This document shows, piece by piece, positions 12,001 to 24,000 of a stretch of DNA of 64,000 bases; position 1 is the first letter of the stretch; the number at the start of each line of letters is the position of its first letter. The notes beneath the pieces are model-generated. The model made no database searches and had not been told where the DNA came from. It saw nothing but the letters and a program-made list of their open reading frames with translations. This stretch comes from Undaria pinnatifida. Its lineage: Eukaryota > Sar > Phaeophyceae > Laminariales > Alariaceae. A program made the translations under genes and the position numbers. The stretch spans positions 26,273,527-26,337,526 of the forward strand of contig JABAKD010000016.1 in the NCBI GenBank assembly GCA_012845835.1. The letters run 5' to 3'.

Positions 12001-15000
12001 AAAATGTAGGAAAGCTAAATAAAAGTAGCAAAACATCAACACAAAACACACACAACACAAACAAAAACGATGCGCAAACATACGCACATGGCATCCACCA
12101 TATCTACCATATATACCTGTACGAAAGAGCAGCACCATCGCCAGTGCCTCCGTTCACCTTGGTGAGAATGAGTATTATGGTGTCTACGGTACATGGCATA
12201 TGGTACATGGCATATGGAATGCCAGTACCTGTGATATGGTATACCAGTACCTGTGATATTATTAGGGCGTGTTGTATCATACCTGTACCGAGAGAGCAGC
12301 GCCACCGCGAGTGTCCCCGTCCATCTTGGTGAGCACGGCCCCTGTGATGCCGATCTTTTCGTTGAAGACGGAAGCAAGCGTGGCGGCCTCCTGGCCCGTC
12401 ATAGCGTCCACAACCAGCAGGACCTCGTCCGCCTCGGATGCCACCTAGCAAACAGGAGGATGTAAACACAGATGAAGCATCTCATTCATGAAATCAGATC
12501 CGCAACAAACAGGAACATCCAACTGCACATACACGCAGACTACTTTATTGGTTCACTAATGACGAATAGCAGCCATAACGTCCACAACCAGCAGGACCTC
12601 GTCCGCCTCGGATGCCACCTAGCAAACAGGAGAATGTAAACACAGATGAAGCATCTCATTCATGAAATCAGATCAGCAACAAACAGGGACATCCAACTGC
12701 ACGTACACGCAGACTACTTTATTGGTTCACATATGACAAAAATCAGCCATAACGGCCACTACCAGCAGCACCTCGTCTGCTTCGGATTCCACCAACCAAA
12801 GACGCGGATACGAACACGTTAAAAAACAGAGTGTTTAGTGCACGATACAGACTAGACTGTTCAGTTCAATTACGTTAAAAACAGAGTGTTTCGTGAATTT
12901 CGTAATGACACCTGCAACAGGGAATTTTAAAACAGTCGACTACTAAAAGTTTATTGGTTAATTTAGTGTTAATAGTGACACCTGCAATTCGAAACACCCA
13001 AGTACGTAAGACTACACTTCTTGATGCAGTCAATGATGACATGATGGCAGGATACCAGGCACTCACGACAGAATGCCACCTAAAAAGAAGCAAACACCCA
13101 CACAAAGTATTAGGTACAGTATAGTTTTTTTTTTTTGTCACACACATCTACTGTCCAGCTTCTGGACAAGCCGTGGTCACAGGTGCCGTCCCTTCCCCCC
13201 GGTTCTAGCCTTCAATTTTTGTCGCGCATAAGGTTCAGCAATCCCACTGCTCATCGATTTTGCATCGAGTGTGGTATATACATAGCTGTCGCGATGATAG
13301 GAACTTCGTGCAGCAGGATATTTAATACCAAGGTATTTGTAACTGTTTACAACTGTCGCCAGCTTGTGTGTGTTGGTGGTTGTGGTGTTGTGGTATGACC
13401 TTGACCGCGGATGCTTAAGGAAGCTCGAAACGGGTCCTTGTTTGTTGGAGTCCGTGAAAAAAATAGATACTCAATCTCCTCGTTGATCCAATAATTGCAA
13501 GGCAAGGCAAGGCAAGGCAAGGCAAGGCAAGGCAATCAGATAAACCATGTAAGACCGCGACAACCGAGTTCGCTACCCTGTTCAACCCACTTTGATCCAA
13601 TCCAAAAGAACCACTCAAAATCCAAGCCAAAAAAATATTTAGGCAGTTGTAAACACAAAAAAAAATAACCACATCCAATCCGTGCCAGTAATGAACAATC
13701 TAACCCAGTCGCAAAAAAAAACACAGCAAAAAAAAACATGATCAAAGCATAACCCAACCCCAACAAGACCAGACCACAACAAAATACAAACCAAGCAAAA
13801 ACTACGCTAACCCAAAGGGTCTTGGGCTCATTCGCGAGGGAGTCTTCAACAACCTGTCCACAATATGGCCGTATCGATCGATCATCACCGCACCCAGAGG
13901 CCAACACTAGAGCCAAAACCCAAACAACCGACCAAACCAATCACAGTAAACCCAAGCACAACACATGCAATACAACTTAAGCCAACCCGAATGTTCTCGA
14001 GCTCCTTCATGAGGGGGTCGACATCAACCTTTCGACCTGCCGCGCCGATAATGACCGTGTCCAGAAGCAAAAAACAACGCGAAAACCTACAGCCACCAAC
14101 GCAACCAAACCAAACCAAACCAAACCAAACCAAACGAGGACACATGGAAGTATAAAGCTAAGAAGATATCCTGAACATTCTTCAGCTTAGCTCCCTCAAG
14201 AGGGTGTCGTCAACAAGCCGTCGACCAGTCGTGTCAACGATGGCAACATCCAGAAACGAAAACCAAAGGTGAAACCCACGGTGAAAACCCAACCTAAAAA
14301 AAAAACAAAAAAAAAAACAGTACCCGGTAGAAAGGCTAAAGGGCTAACCTGGATGTTCTTGAGCTCGTTCATGAGGGTATCGTCAACAACCTGCCGACCA
14401 GCTGTGTCGACGATGACCGTATCGAATCCTCCCTCCCGAGCTCGCTCGAGGCCTGCCTTGGTGATGTCAACGGGGTCGACCCCCTGACCCATCGAAAATA
14501 CTTCCACCTAGCGTCACGGACAAAAAACAGGCCACTGTTCATGAGTATTACTAATAGGATTATAGTGCTTGTTAACACTACTACGATTCTTATATTTCCT
14601 GTTCTTCTTAATATATACCTGGTAGAGTGTGTGACCACTACTGTTCCAAGTATGGTTTATCGTTACTTTTTTATGGCCATTTTTACTTGGTTTGCTCAGC
14701 TCGTGGGGGTTTTGCCCTGCTTCCCCCTCGTACGTACTTGCCTTCATTGTCATCGCGCATAGCGTTCAGCATTCCAACTGCTCGTGGATGTGTATCCAAT
14801 ATTGCCGAGTCACGCTCTCGTACTTTCGGCTAACCCTAACCCTAACCCTAACCCTAAGGCAATTGCTTTGATTGACCACAATTTTCTTGTTGTCTAACCT
14901 CAGAGCAGTGCCTCTCTCTCGCACGCGCCAGCTCTGGGCACATCCCTCTTTTTCTAGTGCTAGCGCTGCGAGTAGGCTGCTTATCATATGACTATGTCAA

Positions 15001-18000
15001 TAGTACTAACAGTACTCATAGCGTCGGCGTGCCCAATGGACTAGTCAGTAGTGTTGAAGTATTAAATTAAAGTATTAAAATTAAATGAAATTAGTATTAG
15101 GTAAATCCCGTCCCTACCAAGGCTGACCGTCAATCATGCGGGTTATTATCCTCTATGACACGACACATGATAGAGTGCAGATTTGTGCTCGTTAGGATTT
15201 TTCTTGCTTAAAGTTTTGACAAGCGGAACACGGGAGAGCACGAGTTAGCAAAGTATTGATGAAAATCGACGAGCCTTATGGAAATGATGGATTCAATGCG
15301 CGATGAAAATCAAGGTAGGTACCGGGGGGGAGAAGGCAAGACACCTGTGACCACGACTTGTCCAGAAAATCGCTGAGGGTAAACCCTCTTACGAGTTAAG
15401 CTGGAGTAACAGCGACGATAATATACATGTATGTATCGTACTAATAGTAAGCCGCCGGCTATCAATAGTTGTTAATAGCTATACGGACGTAAGAGTTGAG
15501 CGTTGCGTCTTTGAATGTGACCGCCACGTTTCTGGCTTGGCGTGCGTTATTTATTGATAGGCACGAAAACACAGTTGGCTTACTCTGAAACCCAAGTACC
15601 AGACGTAACTACTTGTTGTTGTCACATTTGCTCGAATAATAAGTGCGTGGTCACAGGACAGGCTCCAGTCACTCTGGAGCGAAAAAACACCCCCACCCAC
15701 GACAAGAAAAAGAAGAAAAAAGAAAGTATCGTACACTACCGTATAAACTATTCATATTCCTAACTACGGTACAGCAGTATTCATAACTAACTAAGGTCTA
15801 ACTAACGTATAACTAACGTCTAACTAAGGTCCAAGTCCAGTCAACTTACACCCTTGCCCCTCGGTACAAAATCTCTTCAAATCTCGCATTTCACTGGTGT
15901 TACATGGTCGAATTTCCTTGTATGTAATTGTATGTGATTGTTATTGGCCCAAGTGCTTCCGGTCCCTACGGCATAATCTCCACGTGTGGGAGGTGTACCT
16001 GATCGTGTGAATGGAGTATTACACGAATGAATGAATGCATGCATGAATGAATGAATTAATGAATACTGAATGAACGAACAAATAAAAGCATGCATGTAGG
16101 AAAAATCACCTCGATCCTCTTCCCCAAGGCGATGAGCTGGTCGATAGCGGCTGGTCTGTACACGTCACCAGCAACAAGGAGAACCTTTTTCGGCTCCTCC
16201 TCCTGCTTCAAGTACCTTTACTCCGCAGGGGTGGGTGTGGGAGGGGGGGGGGGGGGGGAAGGACGGGAGGGGGGGAGGACGAGGGGCGGAGGGGGTCGAG
16301 AGAGGAAGTGGGCGGGGAGGGACGGGAAGAGGGGGGAGGGAGGTATGCGGAGGGGGGGTGAGTCTCTCGCCGCAATGTTGGCGTGAACGCGATACCCCGA
16401 TACCACCGGGGACGACGGAGGGTGTGTTAACGACAATAGTTGTCTGACTGTTTTGTGAAGGGGGTTGCTGTGGGATACACGCCTAGCGATACCAATAGAT
16501 GCCTGGCCTAAACCCTAGCGCCCAAGGTGGTTATTGCCTAGCCTGGCCATTGCTAAGGAGGATCAAACGTTAGGGTTCAAAGGTGGCAATAACCAAAACG
16601 TGCACACTCGAGCCGGTTCGTTATATATAAAAAAACGGGCACACTCTAAAATCTAGAAAAAAACGCACCCCTTGAGCCACACGATATAACTCATTCGCGA
16701 CAGATCAACTTTTCGCTTTTTGGGCAGGCTCGGCTGACACTAACGTAGTCTATACTGATATAAATAGGTGTCTGCCAGGTATGAGTGTATTATTGTGTCT
16801 TGGTATTTAAAGACTATATGCATTTGTCGTTCGTGATTCAACGCACTCACAGTACACGATGTCTATATACTCGTGCTAGTCAAAAGGGGACATTTGTCTC
16901 ATCGCAAAGCAAGCGCAGCAGCATGCTGCTTTGAGCTATTAATAGATACTATGTCCTCCCACTAACAAACTGCCGAGCGGAATTCCTTCGTGTTGGCATG
17001 CACAGTGCCCGTACGGAGGTATGTATGAGGCATCCGACGAACTGCGCCCTTGTGCCCATGGTGCTCGCCTGTTGGAGGGGGCAAGGAGAGAGCTACGTGT
17101 GTGTGGCCGGGGTGAAGTCATGTGTAGTGTGCAGGTGCCCTTGGGTCTAGCACGCGGCGGCTCCTGTTCCACCCCAGAGACTGCGACCTTCGTATATGGG
17201 AAATCAATTCAAGAAATCTGACTTACCATAAATATAGATCAAGTCCTCTGATTGGCTGAGATATAACCAAAAAAGGTTGAAAGCCAAGCATAATCATCAA
17301 TAACGGATGAACCCGGGTGATTTATCATTGAAAGCCAAGCATAATCATCAATAACGGATGAACCCGGGTGATTTATCACCCAAAAACGGGTGCGATTTTT
17401 TGTTTGAGCAATCGTGTGGTTCGTGGGGTAAGCTTTCGACTTGATTTAAAAAAACCTGTTCAAGTGTAAAGTGTTCAAGTGTAACCCTTTTCGAGAGAAA
17501 ACGGACCGGTTGTATCCGTTTTCGGTTATTGCCCTCTTAAAAAGCAAAGAGCCTAAACAAAAACCCAATACAACAACGGTTCTGATGACGGCAACACCGG
17601 TGTGATCCACTACCGACGACACCAATACAACCGAATACCGACGGCACCAGTAGAACCAAATACCGGCAACATCAGTACCGGCAACTTCAGTACAGTGGAG
17701 AATCCAGGACAATCCAGCACTATATTACCACTATAATGTAATGCTGACCGCAATACCGAGTTCAACAATATAATATAATACCGGCGAAGTCAGAAGGACA
17801 CCGCACCGACGACACCCGCTTCACAAAGTGCAGACAACACCAATGCATTCCAGTACCGATTACACTTGTAGACTACAACATCGACGACAGCTGTACAATC
17901 CAACACCGCCAACACCAGCAGAATGTTTTACCGACAACGTCAGTAAAATGCAATACCGACATCATCAGCACACTACAATACCGACAAACCCTAACCAGTA

Positions 18001-21000
18001 GAATTGACTGCCGACAGTATCAGTAGCATCCAAATACCGACAATATCAATATGACACAATGCCTACAATAACAGTGGAACCCAATATCGACAATAACAGT
18101 GGAACCAAATACAGGAGTAATAAATATACCGCAATACCGCAATACCGATAACAACAATACAATCCAGTAGTGACAGTACCATCATAACCCAGTATCCATC
18201 ATAACCCAGTATCGATACACCAATTCACATGAAAACAATTCAACATCGACAATGCCAGTACAATCTAATGCCAAAACAACAATGCCATAATTCAACACTG
18301 ACCACACCAATACCGTCTAACCCCGACGACACCAGCATAGTCCAATACAGTATAGTCCAATACAGTATAGTCCAATACAGTATAGTCCAATACAGTATAG
18401 TCCAATACAGTATAGTCCAATACCTACGATGGTACTAAATAGAGTACAACTTACTTGGCGAGCTTGGCGGCGGCCGTGGTCTTGCCCGTTCCCTGCAGGC
18501 CGGCGAGGAGGATGACTGTAGGACTTCCGTCGGTCCGTCTTGCGAGGGGTGCCTGCTCGGCTCCCATGATCTCAACAAGCTCGTCGTTCATGACTTTCAC
18601 GAACTGCTGCTCGGGGGTAACACCTGGTGGTGGCGATGGCGGCGGTACCAGGTAACTAGTGATGGTAGTAGTTAGTGACGATGACGATGACGATGGTGGT
18701 GGTGGTGGTGGTGGTGGTGGTGGTGGTGGTGGTGGTGGCGGCGGCGATGGTGGTGGTGTTGGTGTTGTGACGCGTGTTACGATAGAGGTTCGCCACCATT
18801 TTTCCGTAGGTTTCTTACTTTGGCCTCTCCCAAAAACTGAGTTCCGAGAAAAAAAAAGACAGCTACCGGGCGAAACATTTCTATGGCGTACAAGTGGGTA
18901 TACTATTAATATACAAGGAGCGAATGATGATACAAAAAAACCATTTCCGACGATTAGGGAATGAGGGGTTAAGGCTGAGGTTAAGGTTAAGGTTGAGGTT
19001 AAGGTTAAGGAGCTCCGTCATTCAGAAAACGGTCCTTTCACAACAAAAGTGCTACTTGTACCTCTATCGTACTGCTAGACTACTATTAATACCACAGTAC
19101 CACAGTACCACAGTGCCACAGTACCACAGTGCCACAGTACCACAGCACCACAGCACCACAGCACCACAGCACCACAGTACGACACGTGTTGTACCCTTAT
19201 TAGTAGAGCTAGTTAGTAGCTCTGACCCCCAGGGGTCAGGTCGGGTCGACGTACTCACGCATCCGTATATTTTTCGTCCCTGGGGTATTCCTCCACTCCA
19301 GAGTGACTGGAGCCTGTCCTGTGACCACGGACTTGATTATGCGAGTTAAGGTGAGAACAACAACAGCAACATACACCGGCAGCTTGCGCTGCCGGAGTAG
19401 TAACGGGGACCGCCGGTAGGGACAGGACAGCTCGCGCTATCGCTATCGCGGGGAGTGAAGGGCACGAGGACACGCCAGCTAGCTAACGCTGAATTGCGAA
19501 TACAACGAGTTAAATTGATACATGACGTGGACGAAAACATGTGGAAGTGTGGTAAGCTTGAGCTTTATTTTTCCCCATCCGCCGGAGGATAAAATAAAAA
19601 AATCAGTTCGTAGTAGTGGTTAATAGTGGTGCTGGTGGCAGTGGTGGTGGTGTTGCGGTGGTGGTGGCGGTAGCGGCGGCGGCGGTGGCGGTTGTGGTGG
19701 CGATGGTGGTGGTGGTGTGGTGGTGGCAGGTTTGGTGGTGGTGGTGGTAGTGGTGGCAGTGGTGGCAGTGGTGGATAGTGAAGGTGGTGGTAGATAGTGG
19801 TGGTGGTGATGGTGGTGGTGGTAGTGGTAGTGTTGGTGGCTATTGGTGGTGATTGTTGGGGGGGTAGTGGAGGTAGCTGGTGCTAGTGGCGACAGTGGTG
19901 GCTGTGGCGGTCGTAGTTACTGGTGGTGGCAGTGGTGGTGGCGTCGGCGGTAGTGGTAGTGGTGGCGGTAGCGGCGGTGGCGGCGGCGGTGGCTGTAGCT
20001 GGTATATGGTAGTCAGAGAGACAGCAGCACATCAGTAAGTGTTTTTTTGGTTCCAACATATCATTCTGGCGGGACGGGTTTGTTGTTGTTGTTTTGATGT
20101 CGAGCTTTTTGCCGAGTTTTTTAGTTTGGTGTTGTTGCTGCACTTGCCTCTGCTATTTTGATGTCGGGCGCTTTCTTGCTGCACATTTACTGGTGTACGA
20201 GTTTCGTGTGCGAATTGTTTTTCTTTCTCTACCGACTCCACCGTGTAAATAATTCACACCCTGTACAACTGCGATAGTTGGTAGTTGGTTGCCGGACAAC
20301 TACCGGTTCAGAATCTTGTGCAACTAGTTGCCAGCTGGCAACTCCTGGTTATGAATGTTGTGCAACTAGTTGCCAGCTGGCAACTCCGGCTTCGAAATGT
20401 TGTGCAACTAGTTGCCAGCTGGCAACTCCTGCTTCAAAATCTCGTGCAACTAGTTGCCAGCTGGCAACTCCTGCTTCAAAATATTGTGCAACTAGTTGCT
20501 AGCTGGCAACTACGAGGTAGTTGACAGCGAAACAACTAACTTTACTTGGTAAGAGTTGTCAAAACTAGAAATGAGAACGCATGTAATTTGGGTCTTTCCT
20601 ACTGCTTGATGCATGTATCACGTCGAACTAGGTTGATGGCCACGACCCCTCTCTTGCGCATTCACATGAACTCCAAAATAAGAGAAGTCACGCCGGTTGC
20701 GAAGGAAGATGCAAGCATTGAATTGAAATTGTACTTTTCTGCGCCCTCGTTATCTCCTGTTGTTTCTTGATCATCGACCAACGTGACTGCCGCTTGTGCC
20801 GACTGCTGGCCACCATCTCCTGCTGGTGCTGGTGTAGAAGCAGCTGGCGCTGGTGTAGGGTTGGCTGGTAGAGCAGCCGCCATTGGGTGCGCGTGTGCTT
20901 GTTCGCAGGTGGGGTGCGTGCGTGTGTGTGTGTGCGCGTGCACGCATCAAACATGTCTCTCGGCTCGTTACAGGCCACAACGGGTCGTTGTGACTTGTTG

Positions 21001-24000
21001 CTGTTCTTTGTTGACAACTACCCGGGCAACAACTGTTCTTATTGACAACTACCCAGCAACTCTAGTTAGTTGTTCTTTTGACAACTCTCCGGGCAACTAG
21101 TTGCCCGCTGGCAACTACTGGTTCAGAATGTTGTGCAACTAGTTGCCGGCTGGCAACTCCGGCTTCGAAATCTTGTGCAACTAGTTGCTAGCTGGCAACT
21201 CCGGCATCGAAATGTTGTGCAACTAGTTGCCAGCTGGCAACTACTGGTTTAAAATGTTGTGCAACTAGTTGCCGGCTGGCAACTCCTGGTTCAAAATCTT
21301 GTGCAACTAGTTGCCTGAACCAGTAGTTGCCAGCTGGCAACTCCTGCTTCAAAATATTGTGCAACTAGTTGCTAGCTGGCAACTCCTCTTCGGGAATGTT
21401 GTGCAGCTAGTTGTGAAGGAACGACTAGCCGATAGTTGTCCGCCAAACCAACTAACTAGTTAGTTGTTAGTCATAGTTGTACAGGGTGTGGTAGTTTTGG
21501 TAGCATTGTGATAGTGTTGGTGGTATAACTGCTGTAGTAGCGTCACGTTGTTGGTGTTGGTATTGGTGTTGGCGATCAAGGTAGCAATAGCTGCTTGTTT
21601 TGATGTTGGTTGTTGATAGGAGCGGGAGGGAGGATGTTGTATGGTGTTGGCTGTGTTAATACCGGTGGTTGTAGGAGGAATAGGGGCGAGGGGGGGGTTG
21701 TGGCGGACGCAGTAGTACGTAATAGTGTTGGCGGCGGTGTTGGTATTGCTGCTGGTGACGGTAACGACAAAAATGATGGCGATGTCGGGTGGAGAAAAAC
21801 AAGAAATCGTAATCAAAAGGAACAAAAATGAGACGGAACGATGGACAGAAAACAAAAATACTCCATTCACATGATACGTAGTCACGAGAACGAAGCAAGT
21901 ACCTGCAGTAACAGCAGTACGTAAAAACGTAACGACTTGGAAGAAAAACCAAAGAACCATAACGGAAAACATAAGGCGGCAGATCAAACACCCGCCCCCT
22001 CCCCCCGTTACCCCTCCGTCCACACATTTTTTCTCTTCCCCTCCTCCCGCCCTCCCTCCTCATTACCGCAACTCACCGTCAACGAGCTTCATCCCGACAG
22101 CCTTGGTCTTGACCGCATCGACTAGTTGGTTCGTCACCTTCAGGTTCACGTCAGCGTCTAGCAACGCGCGCTTCACCTCCTTCAAGGCGCCCTCCACACT
22201 ATGAGTAGCATTCAAGGGGACGGGGGGCAACATCGTATGAGAGGGTAAGACCAATGTCATGGAATTGACAAGCTATTCGGTGTTTTTAGGTCCGCTTTCG
22301 CATCGTATAAATACATGTAGGATATTGTTGGTGCTCGCCTGTGAGAGCTCCTCAGCTTTTCTTAGACGTAGATTTTTGCCCTTTTCGCGATAACTGGCGA
22401 TGAGGTCCACCCGACGGCACGCAACACCCTCATCGTGCTCGCAGACCCCTGCTCTGCCTACTCTGTCAAGGGCGGCCTCGGCCGTGCCCAACTCATCTCT
22501 CACGGGGCTTCGATTTTCCCAGGATTCCATGCCCTTTTTGTCACATATTTTTTGTTTCTATGATACGCGCAAAACGCGTTATTCAAGATTCCGTTTTTTC
22601 ATGTAGACGACAAACCCGGTTTTGAACGATTTTAACCCGGTTTTGAACGATTTTAACCCGGTTTTAAACGGATTTATATACCGGCTCCTTCTTATTTTAA
22701 CCCGGTTTTGAACGATTTTAACCCGGTTTTAAACGATTTTAACCCGGTTTTAAACGGATTTATATACCGGCTCCTTCTTATTTTAACCCGGTTTTGAACG
22801 ATTTTAACCCGGTTTTAAACGATTTTAACCCGGTTTTAAACGGATTTATATACCGGCTCCTTCTTATTTTAACCCGGTTTTAAACGATTTTAACCCGGTT
22901 TTAAACGGATTTATATACCGGCTCCTTCTTATTTTAACCCGGTTTTAAACGATTTTAACCCGGTTTTAAACGGATTTAACCCGGTTTTAAACGATTTTAA
23001 CCCGGTTTTAAACGGATTTATATACCGGCTCCTTCTTATTTTAACCCGGTTTTAAACGATTTTAACCCGGTTTTAAACGGATTTAACCCGGTTTTAAACG
23101 ATTTTAACCCGGTTTTAAACGGATTTATATACCGGCTCCTTCTTATTTTAACCCGGTTTTGAACGATTTTAACCCGGTTTTAAACGATTTTAACCCGGTT
23201 TTAAACGGATTTATATACCGGCTCCTTCTTATTTTAACCCGGTTTTGAACGATTTTAACCCGGTTTTAAACGATTTTAACCCGGTTTTAAACGGATTTAT
23301 ATACCGGCTCCTTCTACTGCTGATACTTGGCTGACATACACGTACATACACGAGTACGAGTACCGCAGCAAGCAGTAACAGAGTATCATGTGCGATGATC
23401 TCCGTTTAGCATTCATACACGTGCGTGCTATTCAGCGGTATGATACTGCTGTTCGGTGTGTGTTGTTTCTGTTCGTATCATATCGTATGCTAAATGCTTT
23501 GTAGCTTGCGATCCACAAACGGATTACTGCATGTTTTCCTCAGGAGCATGTCGAGACATTTTCTTGCGAGGCGCACCTGCACCGCAGCACTACATTCACA
23601 GCAGTAGGTACCCGTATCAATATTATTTATGTACGTACGTACACGTCGCATAATATGGTGTGGTATATACTGATATCTGATATGTGTTGTTGCCGTCCGT
23701 AGCATTCGTCCGAGCACATAGTACACCGGTAGTATTGTTTTCAATACACTTGCGGTAGTGCTGTAAATACAAATCGAATACGTACGAGTACAAGGTGTTT
23801 GCGGCTGACACCGCCCGATTTTAGACCCACTACACAAAAATGGAGTTATTTTTATGTCCTAATACAAATTCAAGTCATTTCAGACCCACTATACAAAAAC
23901 CAAGTCATTTCAGACTCACTATACAATTTCAAGTCTTTTCCAGCCCACTATACAAAAACCAAGTCACTTCAGACCCCCCATACAAAAATCAAGACATTTC

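Larger units (their letters stand above)
16216..18454 (-). other. cpSRP54 intron 3
   Basis: G-rich low-complexity segment (16230-16370) just upstream of exon 4, a 51-bp direct duplication (17279-17380) and a long degenerate ATACCGACAACACCAG-type array (17560-18425). No coding signal. Confidence 0.65.
20255..21490. mobile_element. Putative non-autonomous TIR element with palindromic satellite arrays
   Basis: The ends are perfect 16-bp inverted repeats: CACACCCTGTACAACT at 20255-20270 and AGTTGTACAGGGTGTG at 21475-21490. Weaker inverted similarity continues about 50 bp inwards (TTGGTT..CGGACAACTACCGG). Inside each end is an array of 42-bp units: about five at 20310-20516 and about eight at 21080-21415. 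Each unit holds two palindromes, CAACTAGTTG and GTTGCCAGCTGGCAAC. The central 480 bp is unique and has one open minus frame of 60-90 residues without a recognised domain. No transposase is seen and I could not define a target-site duplication. Confidence 0.72.
18624..22076 (-). other. cpSRP54 intron 2
   Basis: Contains (GGT)n-type arrays (18690-18745, 19617-20010), an ACCACAGTA array (19085-19185), a truncated LINE tail (19270-19370) and the 1.24-kb TIR element (20255-21490). No host coding signal. Confidence 0.7.

Noticed and set aside
20310-21415. Bacterial-type operator or CRISPR array from the regular palindromes
   Set aside because: The context is a eukaryotic intron; 42-bp units are contiguous without unique spacers and lie within a TIR-bounded element.
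22273-22530. Candidate first exon of SRP54 (85-aa minus frame next to exon 2)
   Set aside because: No SRP54 N-terminal residues. The correct exon 1 with [11 protein letters not shown] and a matching phase lies at 32112-32446.
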